Source of the DNA: Heliobacterium chlorum | Lineage (GTDB): Bacteria > Bacillota > Desulfitobacteriia > Heliobacteriales > Heliobacteriaceae | Reading direction: 5' to 3' | Assembly: GCF_014502795.1 (NCBI RefSeq) | Contig: NZ_JACVHF010000001.1 | Coordinates: 310,001 to 374,000, forward strand | Length of the DNA stretch: 64,000 bases | Shown: piece after piece, positions 1 to 9,203 of the stretch | Position numbering within the stretch: position 1 is the first letter of the stretch | How the letters are laid out: each line of letters begins with the position of its first letter | Translations under genes and position numbers: made by a program | The notes under the pieces: model-generated | The model's database searches: none | What the model was told of the DNA's origin: nothing | The model's input: only the letters and a program-made list of their open reading frames with translations

Positions 1-106
1 TAGCTGTGTTGTTCACCTTTTTTGGTGTCAATTACTTCTTAAGCGGATTGCATTCTTATGCAAAGTAGCCTAAGGAGTAGATAAATTAGTGGCATAGAAA
101 GGGGCT
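1..106 (+). other. Leader region upstream of the haem cluster
   Basis: This stretch holds no recognisable gene. It contains a perfect 6-4-6 inverted repeat, TTGCATTCTTATGCAA, at 48-63, which could be an operator or a small hairpin, and a purine-rich ribosome binding site (GAAAGGGG, 97-104) directly before the GTG start at 107. No convincing promoter pair is visible, and the operon promoter may lie left of the window. Confidence 0.4.
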
Positions 107-739
107 GTGCTGTTGTATCCGTTGATGTTAAGACTGGAAGGACAACCTTGCCTCGTCGTCGGTGGGGGCCAAGTAGCCGAACGGAAAATTGAATCTCTTC
201 TCGAGGTAGGGGCTCGGGTAACTGTGATCAGTCCCGAAGTCACGCCCGCTGTTCAGGAATGGGTTCAAGAAGGGAAGTTGCGTTGCCACCTGCGGGGTTA
301 CCAGGAAGGAGATGCGGCAGGACATTTTGTTGTCATCGCAGCAACCGATGTTTCAGAAGTCAATGAGATGGTCGCTCGCGATTGTTTCCAGCGAAATATT
401 CTCATCAACACAGTTGACATTCCCCCGCTCTGCAATTTCTACGTACCTGCCGTTGTTCGTCGAGGCGACTTAACCATCGCTATCTCTACCAACGGTGCTA
501 GTCCGGCTGTCGCCAAACGTATCCGTAAAAAAATGGAACGTGAATTTGGCGAGGAGTACGGCGAGTACCTTCAAGTGATGAAGTCCCTTCGAGAACAGGT
601 ACTCCGTGAGGTTTCGGATCCGGAAATGCGCAAAGATATTTTCGAGCGTCTGGCTGATGCCGGATTGTTAGATTGCATCAAGGCCGGTGACGAGCAGGGA
701 CTGAAGGAGCGAATCGCCCAGTGTTTATCTTCGTCGTAG
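107..739 (+). CDS. sirC: Precorrin-2 dehydrogenase (siroheme synthase N-terminal type)
   Basis: This 210-residue protein matches the N-terminal dehydrogenase part of CysG, the size of stand-alone SirC/YlnF proteins. It would oxidise precorrin-2 to sirohydrochlorin with NAD+. The Rossmann motif VVGGGQVAERK lies at about 17-27, the conserved NTVD (Asp104) follows, then STNGASPAVAKRIR at about 127-140. The GTG start is chosen for GAAAGGGG just upstream. It opens the tetrapyrrole cluster and overlaps hemA by 19 bases. Some family members also insert iron; whether this one does, or a separate chelatase exists elsewhere, cannot be told from sequence. Confidence 0.9.
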   Translation: MLLYPLMLRLEGQPCLVVGGGQVAERKIESLLEVGARVTVISPEVTPAVQEWVQEGKLRCHLRGYQEGDAAGHFVVIAATDVSEVNEMVARDCFQRNILINTVDIPPLCNFYVPAVVRRGDLTIAISTNGASPAVAKRIRKKMEREFGEEYGEYLQVMKSLREQVLREVSDPEMRKDIFERLADAGLLDCIKAGDEQGLKERIAQCLSSS

Positions 740-2028
740 GGCTGAACCATAAATCAGCACCTGTAGAGATTCGGGAACAATTGTCCTTTCCAGAGCACAT
801 ACTGGAGAGTTCTTTGCAACGGCTGAAATCAGAACCTGGCATAGAGGGCTGCGCCATTCTTTCCACCTGTAACCGCACAGAGATCTACGCAGCGACGACA
901 GACCTGGAAAAAGGTCTAGCCGCTGTTAAGAGATTCTTTTCCAACTCCGGTCCCCTGCAGGTAGATGACTTCGCTAGTAATTTTTACACGCATACCCTCT
1001 ATGATGCGATACGCCATCTTTTCCGGGTGGCTGCTGGCTTAGATTCTATGGTGTTAGGGGAGACACAGATTCTCGGTCAAGTGCGACGCGCTTATCAAGC
1101 CGCTTGCGATTATGGAACCTCCAACGGGATCATCAACACTTGGTTTCAACAGGCCATCACCGTAGGCAAACGGGTTCGCACTGAGACGGGTATAGATCAG
1201 CATGCTGTTTCTATCTCCTATACGGCGGTGGAGTTAGCCCGCCAGGTATTTGACTCCTTAGAAGGTCGAACCGCTTTAATCCTAGGCGCCGGCAAGATGA
1301 GTGAACTCACCTTGACCCACCTCATCGCTAACGGGGTGTCCACAGTCCTCGTAGCCAACCGTACCCGCGAACGAGCCGATGAACTCGCTCGCAAATGCGG
1401 AGGTAAAGCTGTATCCTTTGCCGAGTTGGAACAACATATGGAAATTGCCGACATCGTCATCTCTTGTACGGCGGCCACCCACTATGTTATTCGCCGAAAT
1501 CTTGTGGAGACGGTCATGGCGCAACGTCCAGAACGCCCTCTTTTCCTCATTGACATCGCTGTCCCTCGGGATATCGAACCGGCCGTCGGCACGGTACAGT
1601 CTGTACACCTCTTTGATATCGACGACTTGAACAGCGTAGTCGACCGCAATTTAGCCGAACGTCAGAAAGCAGCATCCCAGGCAGAAGTCATCATCGAAGA
1701 AGAGATCCATGAGTTTATCAAATGGCTCAATTCCTTGTTTGTTGTCCCTACGATTGTCGCATTGCGAAATAAAGGAGACGCCATCAAGGAAAAGGAACTC
1801 GAACGGGTCCTGGGAAAACTGAAAAACCTTTCTGAAAAGGATAAGAAGACCCTCGGGGCGATGGCCTCTTCCATCGTTAAGCAACTGTTGCATGATCCGG
1901 TGATCCAAATTCGCCATTATGCAGCCAGCCCGGAAGGTCACTTATATTCAGAGATTTTGCAAAATCTCTTTTCCCTAGATATCGCCGGACAGCGGCCGAA
2001 AGGCTGTGACGATAACAATCTGAGATAA
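721..2028 (+). CDS. hemA: Glutamyl-tRNA reductase
   Basis: The 435-residue product is a full-length glutamyl-tRNA reductase, which reduces Glu-tRNA(Glu) to glutamate-1-semialdehyde with NADPH, the first committed step of C5-pathway tetrapyrrole synthesis. It begins VVGLNHKSAPVEIRE, carries the catalytic Cys50 in STCNRTE and the GETQILGQVR block near 113, then the NADPH-binding ALILGAGKMSELT near residue 188, and ends in the helical dimerisation domain. The GTG start lies inside the 3' end of the upstream gene, so translation is probably coupled. Its partner enzyme hemL closes the same cluster. Confidence 0.97.
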   Translation: MFIFVVGLNHKSAPVEIREQLSFPEHILESSLQRLKSEPGIEGCAILSTCNRTEIYAATTDLEKGLAAVKRFFSNSGPLQVDDFASNFYTHTLYDAIRHLFRVAAGLDSMVLGETQILGQVRRAYQAACDYGTSNGIINTWFQQAITVGKRVRTETGIDQHAVSISYTAVELARQVFDSLEGRTALILGAGKMSELTLTHLIANGVSTVLVANRTRERADELARKCGGKAVSFAELEQHMEIADIVISCTAATHYVIRRNLVETVMAQRPERPLFLIDIAVPRDIEPAVGTVQSVHLFDIDDLNSVVDRNLAERQKAASQAEVIIEEEIHEFIKWLNSLFVVPTIVALRNKGDAIKEKELERVLGKLKNLSEKDKKTLGAMASSIVKQLLHDPVIQIRHYAASPEGHLYSEILQNLFSLDIAGQRPKGCDDNNLR

Positions 2029-2040
2029 GGAGTCACCGTA

Positions 2041-2985
2041 ATGTCAGTACTTCAACGACCAGTTGTCATCGGAACCCGGGACAGTGCTTTGGCACTCTGG
2101 CAGACCAATTGGGTCATGGCCAGATTGAAAGAGTTATTCCCGGAACAAGCTTTTGAGGTTAAAGCGATCAAAACCAAGGGAGACAAAATCCTCGACGTGG
2201 CCCTGGCCAAAATCGGCGATAAAGGCCTCTTCACGAAAGAACTGGAAGTCTCCATGCTTGAAGGTGAAATCGATATGGCGGTCCACTCCTTGAAGGACCT
2301 GCCGACGGTTTTACCGGAAGGACTAACCATCGGAGCCATGTGTGTCCGTGAAGACTGCCGCGATATTCTCATCTCCCGTCACGGCGGTTTGGATGCGCTG
2401 CCTCAGGGTGCTCGCGTGGGGACTGCCAGCTTGCGGCGAAAGGCCCAGATCTGGCAAGTTCGTCCAGATTTAGAACTTCTGGATATTCGCGGCAACTTGC
2501 AAACGCGCCTCCGTAAGATGGAGGAACAAAACCTCGACGGCCTGATTCTCGCTGCCGCTGGAGTGATTCGCCTCGGTTGGGCCGAAAAAATCAGCCAATA
2601 CATACCGGTAGACATGTGTCTTCCTGCCGTGGGCCAAGGCTCCATCGGCATTGAAATCCGAGAAGGCGATGATGAAATCGCTAAGATTGTCGGCGCCTTG
2701 AACCATCATGAGACCTCTGTAAGCATCCGGGCCGAGCGGGCATTGATGCGTACCCTCGAAGGCGGTTGCCAGGTGCCGATTGGCTCGCTGGGACGTCTGC
2801 AAGAGGGTCGCCTAGTCCTAGACGGGATCGTAGCGTCCCTCGATGGGAAACATGTCGCTCGAGGACGGGAAGAAGGTGACCCGTCACAACCGGAAGAAGT
2901 GGGTATCCGTCTGGCCGAACAGCTCTTGCAACAAGGGGCCAGAGAGATATTAAACGTTGTAAGACAGGAGACTGAGTTGCAATGA
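2041..2985 (+). CDS. hemC: Hydroxymethylbilane synthase (porphobilinogen deaminase)
   Basis: This 314-residue enzyme polymerises four porphobilinogens into hydroxymethylbilane. The start VIGTRDSALALWQT, the substrate-binding VHSLKDLPT, the RRKAQ block and the dipyrromethane-cofactor cysteine in LEGGCQVPIGS (Cys243) are all present. Length is normal for the family. The ATG follows hemA by 12 bases with AAGGAGT upstream, and the stop overlaps the next start in an ATGA junction, which indicates translational coupling. Confidence 0.97.
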   Translation: MSVLQRPVVIGTRDSALALWQTNWVMARLKELFPEQAFEVKAIKTKGDKILDVALAKIGDKGLFTKELEVSMLEGEIDMAVHSLKDLPTVLPEGLTIGAMCVREDCRDILISRHGGLDALPQGARVGTASLRRKAQIWQVRPDLELLDIRGNLQTRLRKMEEQNLDGLILAAAGVIRLGWAEKISQYIPVDMCLPAVGQGSIGIEIREGDDEIAKIVGALNHHETSVSIRAERALMRTLEGGCQVPIGSLGRLQEGRLVLDGIVASLDGKHVARGREEGDPSQPEEVGIRLAEQLLQQGAREILNVVRQETELQ

Positions 2986-4529
2986 AACAGAAAGTCGGAA
3001 AGGTTTATCTCGTCGGTGCAGGTCCCGGGGATCCCGGACTCATCACTGTAAAAGGTCTACAGTGTATCCAAAAAGCTGAAGTGCTTGTCTATGACCGTTT
3101 GGCTGGTCACCGCTTGCTGACCTACGCCCGTCCCGACGCCGAGTTGATCTTCGTTGGCAAAGGACCGGACAAGCATGTCTATAAACAAGAAGAGATCAAC
3201 GAAGTCCTTAAGGTCAAAGGTTTGGAAGGCAAAATCGTCACCCGTCTAAAAGGCGGAGATCCCTTCGTCTTCGGTCGCGGCGGTGAAGAAGCTGAAGTTT
3301 TGCGGGAAGCCGGCGTACCTTTTGAGATCGTTCCTGGCATCACCTCGGCTATCTCCGTTCCTGCCTATGCAGGGATCCCCGTGACCCACCGCGATTTTAC
3401 ATCGAACTTCGCCGTGATCACCGGTAATGAAGATCCGAATAAAGAAGACTCGGCCATCGATTGGGCGAAGATCAGCACAGGTATCGGTACGCTGGTCTTC
3501 CTGATGGGGATGGGTAACCTGCCGCACATCGCCAGCAAGCTGATGGAACATGGACGCAGCCCTGAAACTCCCGTCGGTCTGATCCGCTGGGGTACACGCC
3601 CAGAACAACGGGCGATGACCGGAACCTTGGCCGACATTGCTGACAAAGCAAAAGCGGCTGGATTCCAAAACCCGGCCATCATCATCGTCGGTGAAGTAGT
3701 CACCCTTCGGGAAAAACTGGCTTGGTTCGAAGATAAACCCCTCTTTGGCAAACGTATCGTCGTCACCCGTTCTCGTCAACAAGCGTCGGCCTTTGCCTCC
3801 CGCCTCGAAGAACTGGGAGCAGAGCCTTGGGAGTTCCCCACGATCGATATTCAAGAACCGGTTGACCTGGCACCGTTGGAAAATGCCATCAGCAAGATTC
3901 ACGAGTACGAATGGGTTATCTTTACGTCACCGAATGGTGTGCAGCGCTTCTTCGAGCGTTTCTTCACCAACGGTCATGACATTCGTGAACTCTTCAATGT
4001 CCGCCTCTGTGCCATTGGGCCGCAAACACGCAAGGAATTGCAGAAGTTCGGCTTAAAAGTCGACTTTGTCCCTGAAGAGTATCGTGCGGAAGCCATCATC
4101 GAAGGCCTGAAAAACCTCGATGACTGGAAGGGACGCAAAGTCCTGCTGCCTCGGGCCGATATCGCCCGTAAGATTCTTCCGGAAGCACTCACCAGTTTTG
4201 GTGCTGAAGTCGACGATGTAGTCACCTACCGCACCGTACGCGGCGGCGGTGATGCGACGTTGCTCCGTCAGATGATGGAAGAGAAGATGATCAGCGCTGT
4301 AACCTTCACCAGTTCCTCTACCGCTCGCAACTTTGTGGAAATGCTCGGTGTAGATGCAGCAGAACGGGAGCGTCTGCTCGATGGCGTCACCTTGGCTTCG
4401 ATCGGTCCCATCACCTCTGATACGATGAAGGAACTGGGCCTCCGGGTCGACGTGGAAGCCACCGAATACACCATTCCCGGTTTGACTCGTGCCTTGATGG
4501 CTCATTGGAACATACAACTTCCTGAGTAA
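2982..4529 (+). CDS. cobA/hemD: Fused uroporphyrinogen-III C-methyltransferase / uroporphyrinogen-III synthase
   Basis: This 515-residue protein is a two-domain fusion common in Clostridia. Residues 1 to about 245 are an SAM-dependent uroporphyrinogen-III methyltransferase ([18 protein letters not shown], then [15 protein letters not shown] and [18 protein letters not shown]). Residues from about 250 are the HemD cyclase ([15 protein letters not shown], then [12 protein letters not shown], and [10 protein letters not shown] near the end). The fusion makes uroporphyrinogen III and methylates it at C2 and C7 to precorrin-2, steering flux into siroheme. It overlaps hemC by four bases. Confidence 0.96.
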   Translation: MKQKVGKVYLVGAGPGDPGLITVKGLQCIQKAEVLVYDRLAGHRLLTYARPDAELIFVGKGPDKHVYKQEEINEVLKVKGLEGKIVTRLKGGDPFVFGRGGEEAEVLREAGVPFEIVPGITSAISVPAYAGIPVTHRDFTSNFAVITGNEDPNKEDSAIDWAKISTGIGTLVFLMGMGNLPHIASKLMEHGRSPETPVGLIRWGTRPEQRAMTGTLADIADKAKAAGFQNPAIIIVGEVVTLREKLAWFEDKPLFGKRIVVTRSRQQASAFASRLEELGAEPWEFPTIDIQEPVDLAPLENAISKIHEYEWVIFTSPNGVQRFFERFFTNGHDIRELFNVRLCAIGPQTRKELQKFGLKVDFVPEEYRAEAIIEGLKNLDDWKGRKVLLPRADIARKILPEALTSFGAEVDDVVTYRTVRGGGDATLLRQMMEEKMISAVTFTSSSTARNFVEMLGVDAAERERLLDGVTLASIGPITSDTMKELGLRVDVEATEYTIPGLTRALMAHWNIQLPE

Positions 4530-4541
4530 AACTGTCATTTG

Positions 4542-4597
4542 CCCCGAGGGCGTAATCACATTGTTTCTCGACGGAATATAACATTTCGCCTTCGGGG
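4542..4597 (+). other. Inverted repeat before ahbC
   Basis: Arms CCCCGAGGGCG (4542-4552) and CGCCTTCGGGG (4587-4597) pair over 11 positions with one G-U, with a 34-base loop. No U-tract follows, so it does not look like a terminator. It lies in the 144-base gap between cobA/hemD and the ribosome binding site of ahbC and may stabilise or process the transcript; this role is a guess. Confidence 0.45.
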
Positions 4598-4673
4598 TGA
4601 CCTATATCCACCATGTGCTATAAATTTTTATAGTTTTTCATGCAAAATGAAAGACGTGAGAGGAAGGATCACC

Positions 4674-5849
4674 ATGATCGGAGTAAGTAAACTGCTTGTC
4701 GGCAGCGAGAACTATGGCGACCGGTTGCGTTACGCCAGCGGATCCCACGGACAACGGAACGGCGCTGTTGAAGGATATGGCCCTGTCGTCGCTTGGAACG
4801 TATCCCGGACCTGTAACTTGCACTGCATTCACTGCTATTCCGACTCCGATGAAATCGATTATCCCGGCGAACTGAATACCCAGGAAGCCATCAAGTTCAT
4901 CGATGAATTGGCCGATTTCAATGTTCCCGTGTTGCTGCTTTCTGGTGGGGAACCGCTGATGCGCCCCGACATTTTTGAACTCGTCGCTCATGCCAGCAAA
5001 CGGAACATCCGGGTTACCTTCTCCACAAACGGCACGTTGATCACTCCTGATGTGGCTAAAGAAATTAAAAAATATGGCGTCGGATACGTGGGCATCAGTC
5101 TCGATGGTATCGGCGAAAACAACGACAAATTCCGCGGTAAAAAAGGCGCTTTTGAAGAAGCCTTGAATGGTATTCGCAACTGTCTGGCCATCGATCAGCG
5201 CGTGGGCCTGCGCTTCACCATCAACAAGCATAACTTTAACGACCTGGAAAACATCTTCAATCTGATTGAAGAAGAAAAGATTCCCCGTGTTTGCTTCTAT
5301 CACCTCGTCTACTCCGGTCGCGGCGGCAGCATGATGGAAGAAGACATGACTCGCCAAGAAGCTCGTGAAGCGATGGACCTGATCATGGCCAAATCGGTGG
5401 AATTCCACAAAAAAGGTTTCGATTGTGAAATCCTCACCGTTGACAACCATGCCGACATCGTTTACCTGTACTTGAAGATGAAAGATAAAGATCCTGTGCT
5501 GGCTGAAAAGATCTGGAAGCTGATGCAGTTGAACGGCGGCAACCGCTCCGGTATCGCCTTTGCCAACGTCGATTCGCAAGGATTTGTTCACCCTGACCAA
5601 TTCACTCAAAACCATACCTTTGGCAACATCAAAGAACGTCCCTTCAAAGAGATCTGGTCCGACACTTCCAGCAACCCCATCCTGGCTGGCTTGAAAGACC
5701 GGAAACCCTTGCTCAAAGGACGCTGCTCCAAGTGTAAATGGCTCAACGTCTGCAACGGCAACTTCCGTGCCCGTGCAGAAGCCGTTACCGGCGATTTCTG
5801 GGAGTCTGATCCGGCTTGCTACCTCACCGATGAGGAAATCGGCCTCTAA
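4674..5849 (+). CDS. ahbC: Radical SAM haem biosynthesis protein AhbC (NirJ1-like)
   Basis: This radical SAM/SPASM protein of 391 residues carries the CX3CX2C cluster motif in TCNLHCIHCYSD (Cys47, Cys51, Cys54) and the SAM-binding SGGEPLMRPD. Its C-terminal cysteine-rich region (CSKCKWLNVCNGN, then DPAC) fits auxiliary Fe-S clusters. AhbC removes the acetate side chains of 12,18-didecarboxysiroheme to give Fe-coproporphyrin III. The ATG at 4674 is preferred over an in-frame ATG at 4539 because of AGGAAGG at 4661-4667 and because the extra 45 residues would run through the inverted repeat. The older name nirJ1 reflects similarity to haem d1 enzymes; the neighbours support the AhbC role. Confidence 0.88.
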   Translation: MIGVSKLLVGSENYGDRLRYASGSHGQRNGAVEGYGPVVAWNVSRTCNLHCIHCYSDSDEIDYPGELNTQEAIKFIDELADFNVPVLLLSGGEPLMRPDIFELVAHASKRNIRVTFSTNGTLITPDVAKEIKKYGVGYVGISLDGIGENNDKFRGKKGAFEEALNGIRNCLAIDQRVGLRFTINKHNFNDLENIFNLIEEEKIPRVCFYHLVYSGRGGSMMEEDMTRQEAREAMDLIMAKSVEFHKKGFDCEILTVDNHADIVYLYLKMKDKDPVLAEKIWKLMQLNGGNRSGIAFANVDSQGFVHPDQFTQNHTFGNIKERPFKEIWSDTSSNPILAGLKDRKPLLKGRCSKCKWLNVCNGNFRARAEAVTGDFWESDPACYLTDEEIGL

Positions 5850-5903
5850 AAAGGATCCCGAATCAAACTTGAGTGGCTTGAATAACTGGGAGGGAGAAAA
5901 GGG

Positions 5904-6893
5904 ATGAAACACATCCTGTCTGGATTTCCTATCCAACGACCCCGTCGACTCCGGGAAAACCCGGTGCTGCGGGATATGGTACGGGAATACCACCTGCGCC
6001 CGGAAGATCTGATTTATCCTCTCTTTGCTGTACCCGGAAAAAACGTCGTCAATCCCGTCAGTTCTATGCCTGGCGTTTGCCAGCTTTCAGTAGATAACAT
6101 CGTCAAAGAAGCTGTCGATGCTTACAAAGCCGGCGTTCGGTCCGTGGAGCTCTTTGGTATCCCTCCGGAGAAGGATGACGTCGCTTCTGGTGCCTACGAT
6201 CCGAACGGCATCGTTCAAGAAGCGGTAAAAGCCGTGAAGGACGCTTGTCCCGAATTGTACGTCATCACCGATGTCTGCTTATGCCAGTACACCAACCATG
6301 GTCACTGCGGCATTGTCGAAGATGGACGCATCCTCAATGACCCTTCTTTAGACTATTTAGCGAAGACAGCTGTTTCTCATGCCCAAGCCGGTGCCGATAT
6401 GGTAGCTCCGTCCGATATGATGGACGGCCGAGTCGGCGCTATCCGGCTGGGATTAGATGAGGCTGGTTTCGAAAACGTACCGATCATGTCCTACTCGGCC
6501 AAATACGCTTCGGCTTTCTACGGACCTTTTCGGGAAGCGGCTGAATCATCGCCCAAGTGGGGTGACCGGCGCTCCTATCAGATGGATCCCGGTAACAGTA
6601 CCGAAGCCTTGCGAGAGACGGCTCTCGATATCCAAGAAGGCTGTGACCTGATCATGGTTAAGCCGGGGTTAGCCTATCTGGACATCGTCCGCCGCTTGAA
6701 AGAGACTTTCGATCTGCCTGTAGCCATCTATAACGTGTCCGGTGAATATTCCATGGTGAAAGCCGCCGCCGAAAAAGGCTGGATTGATGAAAAACGAATC
6801 ACCCTAGAGCTATTGCTCAGCATGAAGCGCGCTGGGGCTGATCTAATCATCACCTACCATGCCAAGGATGCGGTTCGCTGGCTGAACGAATAG
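5904..6893 (+). CDS. hemB: Delta-aminolevulinic acid dehydratase (porphobilinogen synthase)
   Basis: This 329-residue enzyme condenses two 5-aminolevulinates into porphobilinogen. Schiff-base lysines appear in SYSAKYASAFYGPFR (Lys200) and MVKPGLAYLD (Lys253). The DVCLCQYTNHGHCG segment gives the three zinc cysteines (Cys125, Cys127, Cys135), so this is the zinc-dependent form. The ATG is preceded by GGGAGGG. It sits between the two radical SAM genes, out of pathway order but within the cluster. Confidence 0.97.
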   Translation: MKHILSGFPIQRPRRLRENPVLRDMVREYHLRPEDLIYPLFAVPGKNVVNPVSSMPGVCQLSVDNIVKEAVDAYKAGVRSVELFGIPPEKDDVASGAYDPNGIVQEAVKAVKDACPELYVITDVCLCQYTNHGHCGIVEDGRILNDPSLDYLAKTAVSHAQAGADMVAPSDMMDGRVGAIRLGLDEAGFENVPIMSYSAKYASAFYGPFREAAESSPKWGDRRSYQMDPGNSTEALRETALDIQEGCDLIMVKPGLAYLDIVRRLKETFDLPVAIYNVSGEYSMVKAAAEKGWIDEKRITLELLLSMKRAGADLIITYHAKDAVRWLNE

Positions 6894-7207
6894 CCTTTTC
6901 CTACACCCTTGACCCGGAATTCTGTTGAATGGCGGGGTGCAATGGCTACGTTCACTTTGTGCTTCGCGACGACTCGCTAGACTGTATCGCAGGGCGCCTA
7001 TGAATTCGGTTGTTGTACCGATGGCGCCCTACGATTTCCCAGTCTCCTTTGCCGATGCCGCTGGCTCAAATCGCTACTTAGCCAATGTACCCTTAATTTT
7101 TCGCGGAATAGCAATATGAGCGTGTTGGAATTTAGCTGACCCCTGATTTTTATATTAAAAGATAAACGAAACGAACGAGAGATAGACATCAAAAGGAGGG
7201 TTATTCC
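6894..7207 (+). other. Gap between hemB and ahbD
   Basis: No gene is evident in these 314 bases. The gap holds the long hairpin at 6986-7035 (separate entry), an A+T-rich stretch from about 7090, and a strong ribosome binding site AAAAGGAGGG at 7191-7200. No T-rich terminator follows the hairpin, so readthrough from hemB or a local promoter are both possible. Confidence 0.5.
6986..7035 (+). other. Long imperfect hairpin between hemB and ahbD
   Basis: Outer arms ATCGCAGGGCGCC (6986-6998) and GGCGCCCTACGAT (7023-7035) pair at 12 of 13 positions. Inside, TCGGT (7006-7010) pairs perfectly with ACCGA (7017-7021) around a TGTTGT loop. A run of T does not follow, which argues against an intrinsic terminator. 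It could be an mRNA processing or stabilising element; no known riboswitch class is recognised. Confidence 0.5.
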
Positions 7208-8203
7208 TTGATTATTTCATGGAACACAACGAACCAGTGCAACATGTTTTGTGACCACTGTTATCGTGACGCCGGCGCCAAAGCTGAACAGGAGTTGTCC
7301 ACAGTAGAAGGAAAACAACTGATCGATGAGATCGCCAAAGCCGGCTTTAAAATCATGATTTTCTCCGGTGGCGAGCCCCTCATGCGTCCTGACATTGTCG
7401 AATTGGTTGCCTATGCTACATCGAAAGGTCTTCGTTCTGTCTTTGGCACGAACGGCACCCTGATCACCCGTGAAATGGCTCGAGATCTGAAAAAAGCGGG
7501 AGCCATGGGTATGGGCATCTCTCTCGACTCCATGGACAAAAAGAAACACGACGAATTCCGCCGCTATCCCGGTGCTTGGGACGAAGCCGTTCGTGGTATG
7601 GAAAACTGCCGGGCTGAAGGGCTAGGTTTCCAAATCCATACGACGGTTATGGAATGGAACCGTCATGAAGTATCTACCATCACCGATTTTGCTGTTGAAA
7701 TCGGCGCTGTAGGCCACCACACCTTCTTCTTGGTACCTACCGGCCGTGCCGTGGACATTGAAGAAGAATCACTGAAAGCCGAACAGTATGAGCAAATCCT
7801 GACGGAAATCATGGAAAAACAGAAGGAAGTCAAAATCGAACTGAAGCCCACCTGTGCGCCTCAATTCATGCGCATCGCCAAAGAGATGGGCATGGATATG
7901 AAGTATGCTCGCGGCTGTCTCGCCGGAACCCACTACTGCATCATCTCCCCCATGGGCATCGTTCAGCCTTGCGCGTACCTGAACATCTCTGCCGGAAATG
8001 TTCGCGAAACGCCTTTCTCCGAGATCTGGAAAGAAGCTCCGATCTTCAAAGAACTGCGCACCTTGAAATATGGCGGCGGCTGCGGCGACTGTAAGTACAA
8101 GTTTGCTTGTGGCGGATGCCGGGCTCGTGCCTATTACTATCATAACCAAGACTTCATGGCTGAAGAGCCCTGGTGCCTCTATCACGGTCGGAAGGGGTAT
8201 TAA
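7208..8203 (+). CDS. ahbD: Radical SAM haem synthase AhbD (NirJ2-like)
   Basis: This 331-residue radical SAM/SPASM protein has the CX3CX2C motif almost at its N-terminus (Cys11, Cys15, Cys18 in CNMFCDHCYR), SGGEPLMRPD after it, and a cysteine-rich C-terminus (CGDCKYKFACGGCRAR, then PWC). AhbD oxidatively decarboxylates the two propionates of Fe-coproporphyrin III to vinyls, giving haem b. The TTG start is chosen for AAAAGGAGGG eight bases upstream. It resembles ahbC at motif level, so C/D assignment rests on length, on the short N-terminus and on cluster order; the two could in principle be swapped. Confidence 0.85.
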   Translation: MIISWNTTNQCNMFCDHCYRDAGAKAEQELSTVEGKQLIDEIAKAGFKIMIFSGGEPLMRPDIVELVAYATSKGLRSVFGTNGTLITREMARDLKKAGAMGMGISLDSMDKKKHDEFRRYPGAWDEAVRGMENCRAEGLGFQIHTTVMEWNRHEVSTITDFAVEIGAVGHHTFFLVPTGRAVDIEEESLKAEQYEQILTEIMEKQKEVKIELKPTCAPQFMRIAKEMGMDMKYARGCLAGTHYCIISPMGIVQPCAYLNISAGNVRETPFSEIWKEAPIFKELRTLKYGGGCGDCKYKFACGGCRARAYYYHNQDFMAEEPWCLYHGRKGY

Positions 8204-8206
8204 GCC

Positions 8207-8692
8207 ATGAGTCTCGATGATCTGGACCGTCGATTGTTGACCATTATCCAGTCATCTTTCCCCATTGCCGCCGAACCTTACAAACAACTGTCTGAAGCAT
8301 TGAACACGACCGAAGAGGACATCCTCTCCCGGGTTCAACGCTTCAAAGCTACAGGTCTCATTCGGCGCATTGGCGGCATCTTCGATTCCCGCAATTTGGG
8401 CTACAAGTCGACCTTGTGTGCGATGAAAGCGCCTGAGGATAAGTTAGAAAAGGCGATCGCCGTCGTCAACGAATACCCCGGCGTGACCCATAACTACCTG
8501 CGGGAACACGAATTTAACGTATGGTTTACCTTAATCACACCTTCGGAAGAATACATGGAGAATGTGCTCGATGAGATCCGGGAGCGGACCGGCTGTGAAG
8601 TACATAACCTGCCGGCAGTTCGTTTCTTCAAGATTAAAGTCGATTTCAAACTGGACAAGGAACGGCAAGGGGCCGCCGAAGCGGCGCAATAA
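8207..8692 (+). CDS. ahbA: Siroheme decarboxylase subunit AhbA (NirD/NirL-like)
   Basis: This 161-residue protein has an Lrp/AsnC-type fold: a winged helix at about 1-60 (LDRRLLTIIQSSFP) and an RAM-like domain. The motif THNYLREHEFNVWFTL is typical of the siroheme decarboxylase family, where AhbA and AhbB together decarboxylate the C12 and C18 acetates of siroheme. Despite the regulator-like fold, the family is enzymatic. It starts three bases after ahbD and is followed 25 bases later by its paralogue. Confidence 0.88.
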   Translation: MSLDDLDRRLLTIIQSSFPIAAEPYKQLSEALNTTEEDILSRVQRFKATGLIRRIGGIFDSRNLGYKSTLCAMKAPEDKLEKAIAVVNEYPGVTHNYLREHEFNVWFTLITPSEEYMENVLDEIRERTGCEVHNLPAVRFFKIKVDFKLDKERQGAAEAAQ

Positions 8693-8717
8693 CTTGCTGG
8701 TGAAGGAATGAGACGGT

Positions 8718-9191
8718 ATGCTTACAGAAGTCGATAAAAAATTAATTCGCCTGCTGCAAGATGATCTGCCGGTCACTTCCCGGCCCTTTGCCGTACTGGC
8801 TGAACAAGTCGGCTTGACGGAAGAGGAAGTCATCGCCCGTACCAAGGAATATCAAGAAAAAGGTTATATGCGCCGTTTTGGCGTAGCCCTGCGGCACCGG
8901 GAAGTCGGGTTCACCGCCAACGGCATGGGTTGTTGGGATGTCCCAGAAGAACGGGCCGAAGAGGTGGGCAAAATTATGGCCACTTTCCGAGAAGCTTCCC
9001 ACTGCTATCAGCGCCCTCGCTTCGAAGGCTGGCCTTACAGCCACTTCACCATGATTCACGGCGAAAGCCGGGAAGAGTGTGAAGCTGTGGCTAAGCGGAT
9101 TTCGGAAGCAACGGGTATCACCAATTACCGGCTGCTTTTCTCTACCGAGGAACTGAAGAAAACCAGCATGCGTTACTTTATGGAAGAGTAG
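8718..9191 (+). CDS. ahbB: Siroheme decarboxylase subunit AhbB (NirD/NirL-like)
   Basis: The 157-residue partner of AhbA has the same winged-helix start (VDKKLIRLLQDDLPVTSRPF) and the B-type signature SHCYQRPRFEGWPYSHFTMIHG split around residues 98-118. The histidines and arginine here correspond to the substrate pocket described for this family. The ATG at 8718 follows a weak GAAGGAATGAGACGGT leader. Adjacent placement of two diverged copies fits a heterodimer. Confidence 0.88.
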   Translation: MLTEVDKKLIRLLQDDLPVTSRPFAVLAEQVGLTEEEVIARTKEYQEKGYMRRFGVALRHREVGFTANGMGCWDVPEERAEEVGKIMATFREASHCYQRPRFEGWPYSHFTMIHGESREECEAVAKRISEATGITNYRLLFSTEELKKTSMRYFMEE

Positions 9192-9203
9192 GGGGAAAGA
9201 CAC

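Noticed and set aside
4638-5993. 451-codon minus-strand open frame opposite ahbC
   Set aside because: It is the shadow of a clear radical SAM gene, has no ribosome binding site, and shows no domain pattern.
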